Part shown: piece after piece, positions 27,845-37,134 of the stretch | Layout of the letters: each line of letters opens with the position of its first letter | How positions within the stretch are numbered: position 1 is the stretch's first letter | Assembly (NCBI GenBank): GCA_002702065.1 | Contig: NZXX01000008.1 | Span: forward strand, 1-64,000 | Reading direction: 5' to 3' | From: Anaerolineaceae bacterium | Lineage (GTDB): Bacteria > Chloroflexota > Anaerolineae > Aggregatilineales > Phototrophicaceae | DNA length: 64,000 bases | Translations under genes and position numbers: made by a program | Notes under the pieces: model-generated | Told to the model about the DNA's origin: nothing | The model's database searches: none | What the model saw: only the letters and a program-made list of their open reading frames with translations

Positions 27845-30507
27845 ACATCCTGACGACCTATACCCTGAAGTATCTGCGGCTGAACAAAAAGCGGACAGCG
27901 GTGACGATCCTGGGGGTGGTGCTATCCTCCGCCCTGATCTGTGGCGTGCTGCTGCTGGGTGTCAGCTTCCAGCAGGTGATGATCGAGCACGAGATCTTCA
28001 TGACCGGGAACTGGCACGCCCAATTCCACGCTGTGCCCTATGGACAGGCGAAATACATCACCGAAAACAGCGCCGTCCGGGCATCCATGTTCAGTGCTTC
28101 GCTCGGCAGCGCCACCAACGGCAGCCAAAACACCGTGCGGCCCTACCTGTATGTCACGGCCTACGACGCGCTTTCCTTCCAAAATCATTCCATCAAGCTG
28201 CTTTCCGGGCGTTTCCCCCAAAACGCGGATGAGCTGCTCGTCTCGCGGGTGATGATCGCGGATTCTGGCCTGGGCCTGAAACCCGGCAGTACGCTGAACG
28301 TGACTTTTGGCCAGCGGAATATCCCCGACTATGATGAAATGGTCAGGGCGTGGGGCGGAGAAGAATATGTCGCGCTACACGACGCGGAAACTTTTACCCC
28401 ATCCGTTTCCAAAACCTATACAGTGGTCGGCGTGATGGCGCCGCTGCCCGACGAGACCGGCATGCCCGCCGCTTTCCCGGCCCTCACCTACCTCGACCCG
28501 GCGCAGCTGGCAGCCACAGACGCGGTGGATATCTCGATTTTGGCCCACAACCCGCGCAGCATTCACACCAGCGCGCCGGAGACGGCGAGGAGCGCCGGGC
28601 TGGAAGTGACCACCGGGCCGAGTGGCAAGCTGGAAAACATCACTTACAATGAGGAGCTGCTGCCCTGGTTGGGTGCCAGCGGTCGTTCCAACTATGTGCA
28701 ATCTTTCCTGCTGATTATGATCGTCCTCATTGGGCTGATCGTGGGCGGCTCGGCATTGTTGATTTACAATGCGTTCGCCATCTCGATTAGCGAGCGCAAG
28801 AAGCAGTTCGGCATGTTTGCCAGCGTGGGCGCCACCTCGGCGCAAGTCCGCCGCATCGTACTCACCGAAGCCGGGGTCATCGCGGCAGTCGGCATCCCGC
28901 TGGGCATTCTGGGCGCCATCATCGGGGTAGCGATTCTGGTGAAACTCACTCAGGGGATCGTCTCGCAGTTAATTATTGACGCCGAACAGGGGCTGCCGCT
29001 GGTAATCTCGCCTCCGGTCATCGCACTGACCATATTGTTCTCCGCAGCGACTATCCTGCTCTCCGCCTGGGTCCCGGCCCGCCGCGCCGCCCGTGTTTCG
29101 CCCATCGATGCCATCCGCCAGAGCGATGAAATTCATGAGGGCAAGCCGCTTAACCTGCGCGCCAACCCACTGATCCGGCGTGTGTTCGGGTTCGAGGGTG
29201 AGCTGGCGCTCAAATCCCTCCAGCGTGACCGCAAGCGGTACCTCACGACACTGCTCTCGCTCATGATCAGCATCATCCTGTTTGTGGCGTTTAACGCGCT
29301 GCGGCTGTACACCGACACCACTACCCGGCTGGCGGTCCAGTCGATGAACTACGATTTACAGATCGACCTGGACTACCGCCAGACCCATGCCAGGGGTTTT
29401 GCCGAACGGGTCAGCCAGCTGCCAGAAGTGCAGCAGGTTTCCTATATCCGTTGCTCCCATGAGGGATACGTCCCACCGCGTGCAGGCATCACCGACCCGG
29501 CGTACGCGGCCTTGCAGGAGCTAACCAACCTGCAATTTGAAAATCTACCCAGTGTAGAAGGCGACACCTACGCGTTTGTGCTCAAGGTGTGTACCGTAGG
29601 CACAGCCGAGTTTAACCGCTACGCCACGCAGCTTGGTCTGGATGTGCAGCAGTATTCCGACCCAGCCACGCCGACGGGCATTCTGCTCAACCACACCACC
29701 CTGCGCCAGGGCGGCAAGCTGTATGATTTCAACCTGCTCAACCTGCAACCGGGTGATACGATGACTGCCACCCGAATGACGGGCTGGACCGCCCCCCAGG
29801 GTGAGGATGAAGCCGCGGACAGTCTGACGTGGACGGTCGGCACGATCACCGACGAGACGCCGCTGGGCTTCAGGGGAACCGGGCTGGTTCCAGAATTGAT
29901 TGTCTCGGACGCCGTCTTCGACGCTCTGAACGACCGGATGCTGCAACTGGGGCCGACCGCACTTGGGCACATGACCGTCAAGAGCGACGACCCGGACGCA
30001 GCGTTGACAGCCATCAAACGGCTCTACAAGGCGACGGTGGGGGGCAACTTCTCGTACTATTCGATGAAGGAGTTCAACCGCAGCAACGACCTACAAACCA
30101 TGATGACCAATCTGTTCTTCTACGGCTTTCTGGCGCTGATCACGCTGATCGGGGTGACCAACATCATCAACACCCTGGATACCAACATCAAGCTGCGTCG
30201 ACGCGAGATCGCCATGCTCAAGTCGGTCGGGCTGACGCCGGGCGGCTTCCGGCGTATGCTGCGCTACGAGAGCCTGTTCTACGGGCTGACCGCCCTGCTC
30301 TATGGGCTGCCCATCGGGATCGCGCTCTCCTTCTTGATCTATAAACAATTCGGCGGAGTCATTTATTTCGCCTTCAGTCTGCCGTGGGAAGCAATCCTGG
30401 CGTGCGTGCTGGGTATCCTGGCCATCGTCTTCATCACCATGATGATCTCCGGCGCGACCATCCGCAACGACAACATCGTCGATACGATCAAGCAAGAGAA
30501 TCTGTAG
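27841..30507 (+). CDS. FtsX-like ABC permease with two core domains
   Basis: 888-residue membrane protein with the eight-helix plan of duplicated MacB/FtsX-type permeases. There is an N-terminal helix (TAVTILGVVLSSALICGVLLL) and a large extracellular part. The first FtsX core is around residues 285-420 (ERKKQFGMFASVGATSAQVRR), followed by a second helix near 465 and a second extracellular part. The last core (about 755-880) carries RRREIAMLKSVGLTPGGFRRML. These proteins move lipids, lipoproteins or antimicrobial peptides, or transmit force. Translationally coupled to the ATPase. Confidence 0.9.
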   Translation: MNILTTYTLKYLRLNKKRTAVTILGVVLSSALICGVLLLGVSFQQVMIEHEIFMTGNWHAQFHAVPYGQAKYITENSAVRASMFSASLGSATNGSQNTVRPYLYVTAYDALSFQNHSIKLLSGRFPQNADELLVSRVMIADSGLGLKPGSTLNVTFGQRNIPDYDEMVRAWGGEEYVALHDAETFTPSVSKTYTVVGVMAPLPDETGMPAAFPALTYLDPAQLAATDAVDISILAHNPRSIHTSAPETARSAGLEVTTGPSGKLENITYNEELLPWLGASGRSNYVQSFLLIMIVLIGLIVGGSALLIYNAFAISISERKKQFGMFASVGATSAQVRRIVLTEAGVIAAVGIPLGILGAIIGVAILVKLTQGIVSQLIIDAEQGLPLVISPPVIALTILFSAATILLSAWVPARRAARVSPIDAIRQSDEIHEGKPLNLRANPLIRRVFGFEGELALKSLQRDRKRYLTTLLSLMISIILFVAFNALRLYTDTTTRLAVQSMNYDLQIDLDYRQTHARGFAERVSQLPEVQQVSYIRCSHEGYVPPRAGITDPAYAALQELTNLQFENLPSVEGDTYAFVLKVCTVGTAEFNRYATQLGLDVQQYSDPATPTGILLNHTTLRQGGKLYDFNLLNLQPGDTMTATRMTGWTAPQGEDEAADSLTWTVGTITDETPLGFRGTGLVPELIVSDAVFDALNDRMLQLGPTALGHMTVKSDDPDAALTAIKRLYKATVGGNFSYYSMKEFNRSNDLQTMMTNLFFYGFLALITLIGVTNIINTLDTNIKLRRREIAMLKSVGLTPGGFRRMLRYESLFYGLTALLYGLPIGIALSFLIYKQFGGVIYFAFSLPWEAILACVLGILAIVFITMMISGATIRNDNIVDTIKQENL

Positions 30508-30546
30508 ACCCAGCGTTTTACCGTCAACTTGAACGAGGAGATTACA

Positions 30547-31737
30547 ATGTCAAAGCGACGTTGTTCTGTTCTGTCCGTCATCTTAACTGCCGCAATGCTG
30601 CTCGCCGCATGTGCGCCTGCCGCGACTTCAACCGTCGCGACCGATGTACCCGCCCTACCCACGACCGTGCCGACTGTGCCCGCCGCAAATCCCACAACGG
30701 TTCCGGCTGCAAGCACGGCAACACCGCTGCCAGCTCCGGCTCAGCCCGATGACGCATCGATCAAAGTCGGACTGGTCACCAATACCGGCGGCGTGAACGA
30801 TCATGCCTTCAACCAGTTGGCGTGGGAAGGGATACAGCAAGCTGCCCAGGAGATGGGTTTCCAGACGAAATTTGTCGAATCCCAACAACCCAGCGACTAT
30901 GAAAATCAGATTGATACGCTGGCAACCGAAGGCTACACGGTCATCATCACTGTCGGTTCCACGATGGCCGATGCGACCGCCCGGAAAGCCAGGCAGTATC
31001 CAATGGTCCAATTCGCCATCGTCGACCACGCCTATATGCCCACCAGCGGGCCATATTGCGCCGACACCGTCACCGATTGTTACGTCGATGGCGGTCTGAC
31101 CAACGTCACCAGCCTGATGTTTGCCGAAGGACAGGTCAGTTTTCTGGCGGGCGTCCTGGCAGGTGGCATGTCCAGATCGGGCTTTGTCTGCTCGGTCTCC
31201 AGTGTGCCGCCGCCAGCAAGTAATGGCTACGTCATCAATTTCCGCGCGGGTGCCGTCTGGCAAGGCGGGGAGAATATGCGGGGTATGAATAATTACATCA
31301 ATGTTCAGAGTTCAAACGCGAACATACCCACCTTCGCGGACTCCACCGAGGGCAAGGAAACCGCTCAGGGGCTGATCGACAACGGCTGCGATGTGGTGTT
31401 TGGTGTTGCCGCCGACGGTGCGCTGCTGGCAGCCAGCGAAAACAACCTGATGGCCATCGGCGCTGATGTCGACCTGTACGACACCGACCCCGCTGTTCAG
31501 CCGGCGCTGCTCTCCACCGCCATGAAGCATGTGGATGTCGCCGTCTACAACTACCTGAAGTCGGTTATTGACGGTTCGGTGACAGCCGGAATCCGCATGG
31601 GCACCCTGCAAAACGGCGGCGTCGGTCTGGCGCCCTTTCATGATTGGAACAGCCGGATACCCGCTGAGTTAAAGTCCGATATTCAGCAAGCAGGCGCCGG
31701 GATCGTGGAGGGTACCATTACGATTGAACTACCCTGA
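30547..31737 (+). CDS. BMP-family substrate-binding lipoprotein
   Basis: Lipoprotein signal with lipobox LLAAC (Cys22), then a Pro/Thr/Ala-rich linker to about residue 70. A basic-membrane-protein domain follows, with GLVTNTGGVNDHAFNQ and SQQPSDYENQIDTLATEGY. BMP proteins usually bind nucleosides for an ABC importer. Here it stands 39 bases behind an exporter-type permease, and no nucleoside permease is in the window. It could be a ligand-binding partner of the TCS/ABC module, or a co-transcribed orphan. ATG 30547 follows GAGGAG. Confidence 0.85.
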   Translation: MSKRRCSVLSVILTAAMLLAACAPAATSTVATDVPALPTTVPTVPAANPTTVPAASTATPLPAPAQPDDASIKVGLVTNTGGVNDHAFNQLAWEGIQQAAQEMGFQTKFVESQQPSDYENQIDTLATEGYTVIITVGSTMADATARKARQYPMVQFAIVDHAYMPTSGPYCADTVTDCYVDGGLTNVTSLMFAEGQVSFLAGVLAGGMSRSGFVCSVSSVPPPASNGYVINFRAGAVWQGGENMRGMNNYINVQSSNANIPTFADSTEGKETAQGLIDNGCDVVFGVAADGALLAASENNLMAIGADVDLYDTDPAVQPALLSTAMKHVDVAVYNYLKSVIDGSVTAGIRMGTLQNGGVGLAPFHDWNSRIPAELKSDIQQAGAGIVEGTITIELP

Positions 31738-31757
31738 GTAACCCCAGCTACTCAGCA

Positions 31758-31791
31758 CAGGGCGCTGTACCCGGTTGAATACAGCGCCCTG
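31758..31791. terminator. Perfect 12-bp hairpin between convergent genes
   Basis: CAGGGCGCTGTA and TACAGCGCCCTG pair perfectly around a 10-base loop. Neither side has a T run longer than two, so it is a probable bidirectional but non-classical terminator between the BMP gene (plus) and the hydrolase gene (minus). Confidence 0.6.
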
Positions 31792-31915
31792 TTATGGAGT
31801 AGAACTCAGGAATAAAGATGCAGCGAAAAACAGGTCGTGATTCGGCTGCACCCCTACCCCAACCTGTCGAGTATGACGCTATCAGCCATCTGGCTATCTT
31901 GCCATAAATGACCGC

Positions 31916-33064
31916 TTAGTCTTCCGCGTTCAGCAGCGGGAGCGCCGGATTCAGGATGTCCGCCAGACCCTGTGCAGGATCGGCAACATCGATGTTGTAG
32001 AGCATCACCACCACTGTATCGGACTCAGGCGCATATTCAAGCAGCGTTCGAAAACCGGCAATCGCGCCTGCATGCCCCATATAATCCTCTTGAAGCATGA
32101 CACCCAGACCATAGAAAGTTCCGGGGGTGGCTGTTGTCATGGCGACCAGCGACTCCGGGTCGTCAAACAGTGCTCCGCCAAACAACCCACGCGCGAAAGT
32201 GATCAGGTCCGTTGCGGTCGAGACCAGCCCCCCCGCCGACCATCCGATCGATTCATGCAGTTCAGTGACATCCGAGACGGTGTCGCCAAAGCCCGAATAG
32301 CCGTGCACCACATCCGTTATGGGGTCCTCGTAGCAATCCAGGAAGGTTGACTCCATGCCCAGGGGTTCATAGATGTAGGTGTGATACGCCTCGGCCAGCG
32401 GCATAGATGTTGCCTCTTCGATCACCATGCCGAGCAGCGTGTAATTGGTGTTGCTGTAATACCAGCTTGTCCCCGGCTCGAACAGGGCATCTTTTTCATA
32501 GACGTAACGGCTGAGCGTGTCGTGGGGGTCGCGCTGGGCGCAGGCCAGTGTCACGCTCCCTGTCTCCGCATCAATGACCGCTTCCGTAAACAGATCAGCG
32601 TAGTACAACTCGTGTTCGACGTAGTGAAACAGGCCGGACGTGTGTGCCAGCAGATGGCGCAGCGTGATCTGGTCGCCATTCGGCAATTGATCGGCAACTT
32701 CCGGCAGCCACAGCGCCAATGGGTCGTCCAATGTCAGCACACCATCCTCAGCCAGCTGCATAATCACCGTCGCGGTGAACATCTTGGTGATACTGCCAAT
32801 CCGAAATGCCCCTTCGGCTGGCATCGGGCTGTCGTCCGTGAGGTCTGCGAAACCACTTGCCCCCGCGAATCGATATGCCGGCGCATCAATCCACACAATC
32901 ATACCGGGTGGCAAACCGCCCGCCGTCAGATCGTCCATTTCCGCCTGGATTGCCGCAGCGACGTCCGGCGGGAAGGCCTGCGGGTCGTCCTGAGCGGTAG
33001 CGATGAAGCTGGTGGTCAGCAGCACCAGCAGCAGTAAAAAGTTCAATGTCGTGCGGAAACGCAT
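31916..33064 (-). CDS. Exported serine beta-lactamase-family hydrolase
   Basis: Class C beta-lactamase/DD-peptidase-like enzyme of 382 residues. A Sec signal (RFRTTLNFLLLLVLLTTSFIATA) is followed by the active-site SxxK motif GSITKMF, the YxN motif YYSNTNYTLLG and a C-terminal HAGAIAG replacing KTG. Such proteins may be carboxypeptidases, esterases or D-aminopeptidases; true beta-lactam resistance is unlikely without more evidence. I use the ATG at 33064, seven bases after GAGGAG, rather than the upstream one at 33157. Confidence 0.87.
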   Translation of the reverse strand: MRFRTTLNFLLLLVLLTTSFIATAQDDPQAFPPDVAAAIQAEMDDLTAGGLPPGMIVWIDAPAYRFAGASGFADLTDDSPMPAEGAFRIGSITKMFTATVIMQLAEDGVLTLDDPLALWLPEVADQLPNGDQITLRHLLAHTSGLFHYVEHELYYADLFTEAVIDAETGSVTLACAQRDPHDTLSRYVYEKDALFEPGTSWYYSNTNYTLLGMVIEEATSMPLAEAYHTYIYEPLGMESTFLDCYEDPITDVVHGYSGFGDTVSDVTELHESIGWSAGGLVSTATDLITFARGLFGGALFDDPESLVAMTTATPGTFYGLGVMLQEDYMGHAGAIAGFRTLLEYAPESDTVVVMLYNIDVADPAQGLADILNPALPLLNAED

Positions 33065-33451
33065 GAGAATGCTCCTCAGAAAAAATAATCGGTTGCTAAA
33101 TTGTCGATACCTTTGCCATAAACAAGGGTACACAGGGATTTTGAGATCATCGACCAAGACGAATAACTCAAACCGGGCAAAGCACAGGCGGGGTATTGTA
33201 GCACTTTTACCCCGTAAACATCGAAGACAACGCAGTGGCAGCTAAAATTGATCGTTTTCGCCGGGATTATTGAACGGCTCGAATCATCACGTCACGGCGC
33301 GACGCGTTTTTGAAATATACTCAATTCGCTTTGACGCAGAGGCCAGCAACATGAAGAAACAGGAGCCAGTCTTGCGTCGACATAACAAACGCGAACTGGC
33401 TCCCTGTGTCCATCTCGCCAACTGTAGCGAAAATTTCAGTTCATCAAGCGG
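33065..33451. other. Intergenic region between sulfatase operon end and hydrolase start
   Basis: It holds the hydrolase leader on the minus strand (a possible TACAAT -10 at 33200-33195, no good -35) and the hairpin at 33359-33407. No gene is supported here. Confidence 0.45.
33359..33407 (-). terminator. Hairpin after the sulfatase gene
   Basis: On the minus strand, about 45 bases beyond the sulfatase stop: ACAGGGAGCCAGT pairs with ACTGGCTCCTGT (one bulge), with an inner GCGT/ACGC pairing. It is followed by GTTTCTTC, a poor T tract. Likely end of the LacI-PhyH-transporter-sulfatase operon. Confidence 0.5.
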
Positions 33452-35131
33452 TCAGCTGCCGGGTTGGTGGCGGCTAACGGTGACGTACAGCACAGACAGG
33501 CGGCTGCCATCCGGGTTGGTGGACCACCCCTCGATCTGATGCGAGCCGGATTCGATCTCTACACCTTCAAAAACACAATCCTGCCCGGCTGCAAGCACCT
33601 GTTCGCGCACGACTTCATCAATCTTGAGGAAAACCGGCTGGTCCGTCAGCGCGTGACTGAAACGCAGCGTGATCTGATAAGTCGCGTCTTCCGGTGCCTT
33701 CACTTCCCAGTGGCCATAATGCTCATCACCCCAGCCATCTTCCCCATGAATGCGCCAGTCATTGCGGGTGAGCAGGGTCGGGTTTTCGTGCGCGGTGCCG
33801 ATGTAGATGCGCGGCGGGGCATAATTATCCGGTCGGGTGCTGGATACATCTGCAAACCAGTCCAGATACTGCTGGCGCAGGCTGGCGACCAGTTCCGGTT
33901 TGTCAGCAGCCAGATCCGTCGTCTCTGATGGGTCATTGATGATGTCGTAGAGTTCGTCGGGAACGTCATCCGTCGGGCGATAGAGCTTGTACTGCTGTGT
34001 GATGGTCGCACTGTTGCGGTGAGCGACCGGCACGTCACCGCGATGCCACTGCATGAAGATCGAACGCGCCGGCCAGTCCTGCGGCTCCTGCTGCCCGGTC
34101 AGCAGCGGCGACAGATCAACCCCGTCAATCGTCCGGTCATCGGGCAACTGGAGGCCACACAGCGCTGCCAGCGTCGGGGCCACATCAATCGGGCTGGCAA
34201 TGCGGTCGATGTCATGTTCAGAGGCGAAATGCCCCGGCCACATCCAGAAGTGCGGCACGCGGATACCGCCTTCGTACAGGCTGCCTTTGGCATCGCGCAG
34301 CCCGGCGTTGAAGCGAATACGCTTTTCCGCTGGGGCGTCTTTGTTATCCGCGCTGCGGCAGGGGCCATGATCGCTGGTGTAAATGACGATGGTGTTCTCG
34401 CGCAGGCCAAGTTCGTCCAGCTTGTTCAGCAGCCGCCCGATATTCCAGTCGATATTCTCCACCATGCCATAAATGCGGGCATGAGCTTCGTTGATACCAA
34501 GCTGGCGGTAGCGCTCGACCCATTCGTCGGCAATCTGCAACGGCGTATGCGGCGCGTTGGTGGCGAGATAGGTGAAGAACGGCGCGTCACGGTGCTGCTC
34601 GATAAAGCTCATGGCCCCTTCGGTGAAGATGTCGGTGCAATAGCCGCTGTGCTGTTCATCATGGCCGTTGTGGTTCAGCACCGGGTCAAAGTAGCTCTCC
34701 CGACCATAATTGTCCGGGTGATCGCCCGGCTGAGCAATGCCGCCAGAGCGATGCACCAGCGCGGTTTCAAACCCCATGTCGATAGGCCGGTTCGGGTAGC
34801 AATCACCCAGATGCCATTTGCCGAAGATTCCGGTCCGGTAGCCGGCAGCCGCGAACATGCGCGGCAGCGTGACCTCATCGGGGTCGATCATGGCGCGGCC
34901 CAGATAGGTGTCGATGGCGCGCGTGCGCAGGTGGTAGCGTCCGGTCATCAGGCTGGCGCGTGCTGGCGTACACAACGGCCCGCTGCAATAGCGTGTCATG
35001 TGTGTGCTGTGGGCGTGAAAGGCATCGAGATTGGGGGTGTGCGTATAGGGGTTACCATGACAGGCCAGATCGCCATAGGCCAGGTCATCCATAATGATCA
35101 GTATCACATTGGGCTGTGAAGATGCAGTCAT
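33452..35131 (-). CDS. Cytoplasmic type I sulfatase
   Basis: Arylsulfatase-family enzyme, 559 residues, that hydrolyses sulfate esters. The sulfatase signature CTPARASLMTGRY includes Cys54, the residue that must be converted to formylglycine. The metal-binding Asp15-Asp16 (IIMDDLAYGD) and the distal YTSDHGPC are present. No signal peptide is visible, so it probably acts on an imported substrate. It is the last gene of a minus-strand operon that begins with a LacI regulator and holds a complete importer. No maturase (formylglycine-generating enzyme or anSME) is in the window. A C-terminal beta-sandwich-like part extends past residue 455. Confidence 0.92.
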   Translation of the reverse strand: MTASSQPNVILIIMDDLAYGDLACHGNPYTHTPNLDAFHAHSTHMTRYCSGPLCTPARASLMTGRYHLRTRAIDTYLGRAMIDPDEVTLPRMFAAAGYRTGIFGKWHLGDCYPNRPIDMGFETALVHRSGGIAQPGDHPDNYGRESYFDPVLNHNGHDEQHSGYCTDIFTEGAMSFIEQHRDAPFFTYLATNAPHTPLQIADEWVERYRQLGINEAHARIYGMVENIDWNIGRLLNKLDELGLRENTIVIYTSDHGPCRSADNKDAPAEKRIRFNAGLRDAKGSLYEGGIRVPHFWMWPGHFASEHDIDRIASPIDVAPTLAALCGLQLPDDRTIDGVDLSPLLTGQQEPQDWPARSIFMQWHRGDVPVAHRNSATITQQYKLYRPTDDVPDELYDIINDPSETTDLAADKPELVASLRQQYLDWFADVSSTRPDNYAPPRIYIGTAHENPTLLTRNDWRIHGEDGWGDEHYGHWEVKAPEDATYQITLRFSHALTDQPVFLKIDEVVREQVLAAGQDCVFEGVEIESGSHQIEGWSTNPDGSRLSVLYVTVSRHQPGS

Positions 35132-35141
35132 GTCGTCTCGC

Positions 35142-36161
35142 TCAGTTCACTTCGTCCGTTAATAAGAAGCAGGCAGCCTGATGCTCAGGCGCGATTTCAA
35201 CCAGCGGTGGGCGGCTCTCGCGGCAGCGGTCCATCACAAACGGGCAGCGCGAGGCAAAGGCACAGCCACGCGGCGGGTTGATCGGGCTGGGAATTTCGCC
35301 CTTGAGCGTCTTTCGCTCCTCGCCCACCGTCTCCCAGCGCGGTTTAGGGACGGATTGCAGCAGCGCTTTGGTATACGGATGCTGCGGATCACGAAAGATG
35401 ACTTCCGTTGGCGCGGTTTCGACCACCCGCCCCAGGTACATCACTGCCACCTGATCGCTAATATAGCGTACCACGCGCAAATCGTGCGAAATAAACAGGT
35501 ACGACAGGTTCAGCCGTTCCTGCAAACCGCGCATCAGGTTGATGACCTGCGCCTGAATCGACACATCAAGCGCGGAAACCGGCTCATCCGCCACGATAAA
35601 GATGGGATCGGTTGCCAGGGCACGGGCGATGTTCACACGCTGGCGCTGCCCGCCGCTGAATTCATGCGGATAGCGGTTTTCGTAGGCGGGGTTCAGACCG
35701 ACCAGCCGCAGCAGTTCGTGCACCCGGTCCCGGCGCGCCCGTGCATCGGTTGTGCCGCTTAGCAGCAGCGGTTCGCCGATGGTGTAGCCGATGGAACGAC
35801 GCGGGTCGAGCGAGGCATACGAATCCTGAAAGATGATCTGTGCCCGGCGGCGGATAGTGCGCATATCCTTGCGGCTGAGCTGGCACAGGTCGCGGTCCTC
35901 AAAGAGCACCTGCCCGGCGGTTGGCTTGTGCAGTTGCAGCACCGCCCGCCCCAGCGTGGATTTACCACTGCCGGATTCACCGACGAGGCCAAGCGTTTTG
36001 CCATACGGCACCTGAAGGTTGACACCATCGACCGCCTTGATGCTGGCACGCCCCTGCCAGGGCAGCATCCCCTTGCGTGGGCCGGGGAAGTGCATCTTCA
36101 GGTCGCGGACATCGAGCACATGGCCCGGTTGCGGGCTGGAATTACTGGGTAAATTCTGCAT
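35142..36161 (-). CDS. ABC transporter ATPase, OppF/DppF type
   Basis: ATPase of the second importer, 339 residues from ATG 36161. GAGGA lies just before that codon; the longer reading to 36341 is only the frame running into the upstream gene. Walker A GESGSGKSTLG, signature SGGQRQRVN, Walker B IFIVADEPVSALDVS and the C-terminal GCAFASRC cysteine motif are clear. Its start overlaps the end of the OppD-type gene by 20 bases, so the two are coupled. Confidence 0.93.
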   Translation of the reverse strand: MQNLPSNSSPQPGHVLDVRDLKMHFPGPRKGMLPWQGRASIKAVDGVNLQVPYGKTLGLVGESGSGKSTLGRAVLQLHKPTAGQVLFEDRDLCQLSRKDMRTIRRRAQIIFQDSYASLDPRRSIGYTIGEPLLLSGTTDARARRDRVHELLRLVGLNPAYENRYPHEFSGGQRQRVNIARALATDPIFIVADEPVSALDVSIQAQVINLMRGLQERLNLSYLFISHDLRVVRYISDQVAVMYLGRVVETAPTEVIFRDPQHPYTKALLQSVPKPRWETVGEERKTLKGEIPSPINPPRGCAFASRCPFVMDRCRESRPPLVEIAPEHQAACFLLTDEVN

Positions 36162-37131
36162 AGACTTCCTCTTTATGCCAGCAGGCCGCTGCATGATCCG
36201 CCCTGACCATTTCAAGCGGCGGCATCTGGCGGCACTGATCCGTCGCGTGGCGGCAGCGCGGTGCAAACCGGCAGCCTTCGGGCAGATGTACCAGACTGGG
36301 CGGCAATCCCGGAATAGCTTGCAGCGGCTGCGTGCGGTCATCGTTCAAACCAAGCGACGAATTCAGCAGGCCAATGGTATAGGGGTGGCGCGGGCGCATA
36401 AAAATTTCCTCGGTCGGGCCGCTTTCCACTTCCTTACCCGCATACATGACCACCACCCGGTCACACACTTCCGCCACCACGCCGACATCATGCGTAATCA
36501 GCACAATGCCCGCGCCGGTTTCATCGCGCAGCCGCAGGATCAGGTCCATAATCTGCCGTTGAATCGTCACGTCCAGCGCGGTGGTCGGCTCGTCGGCAAT
36601 CAGCAGCTTCGGGTCGCACGACAAAGCCATGGCGATCATCACGCGCTGGCGCATCCCGCCGGACAGCTCGTGCGGGTAGGTTTCCATCCGGGCTGCCGGG
36701 TCCGGGATTCCGACGTGGTCCAGCAGTTCGATGGCGTAGGCTCTGGCGGCGCGCTCATCCATTTTGCGATGAATTTGCAATGGCTGGATGAGATGCCGCC
36801 CCACCTTCATGGTTGGGTTCAGGGTCGTCAGGGCGTCCTGAAAGATCATGGCGATATCGTTGCCGCGCACCTTCTGCATCTGCGGTTCGGTCAGCGGCAC
36901 GAGGTCGCGCCCACCCACGCGGATTTGCCCATCGACGATCTGGCCCTGCCGGGGCAGCAGCCGCATGATCGACATGGCGACGGTGGACTTGCCACAGCCG
37001 GACTCCCCCACCAGCCCGACAATCTGCCCGGCGACGACATCGAACGACAGGCCATCGACAGCATAGACGGTGCCGTCCTGCGTGGAAAACTGCGTCTTGA
37101 GGTTGTTGATGGAAAGGACATTTTCTGCCAT
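36142..37131 (-). CDS. ABC transporter ATPase, OppD/DppD type
   Basis: Partner ATPase, 329 residues. Walker A GESGCGKSTVAMS, signature LSGGMRQRVM, Walker B LLIADEPTTALDVT and H-loop ITHDVG are intact, and the C-terminal GCRFAPRC motif is present. It starts three bases after the upstream permease gene ends. These two ATPases could also energise the ATPase-less transporter at 49043-52561; that is inference. Confidence 0.93.
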   Translation of the reverse strand: MAENVLSINNLKTQFSTQDGTVYAVDGLSFDVVAGQIVGLVGESGCGKSTVAMSIMRLLPRQGQIVDGQIRVGGRDLVPLTEPQMQKVRGNDIAMIFQDALTTLNPTMKVGRHLIQPLQIHRKMDERAARAYAIELLDHVGIPDPAARMETYPHELSGGMRQRVMIAMALSCDPKLLIADEPTTALDVTIQRQIMDLILRLRDETGAGIVLITHDVGVVAEVCDRVVVMYAGKEVESGPTEEIFMRPRHPYTIGLLNSSLGLNDDRTQPLQAIPGLPPSLVHLPEGCRFAPRCRHATDQCRQMPPLEMVRADHAAACWHKEEVYAEFTQ

Positions 37132-37134
37132 CGC

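Noticed and set aside
31916..33064. Beta-lactamase-like protein as an antibiotic resistance gene
   Set aside because: It has the serine hydrolase motifs, but the KTG box is replaced by HAG and nothing else nearby suggests resistance; the broad family is mostly peptidases and esterases.
33270..33539. Small plus-strand frame in the gap before the hydrolase gene
   Set aside because: It runs through the sulfatase hairpin and into the sulfatase end, has no ribosome site and no likeness to a known protein.
34019..35119. Plus-strand open frame of 366 codons
   Set aside because: Mirror of the sulfatase gene, which has its full catalytic signature on the other strand.
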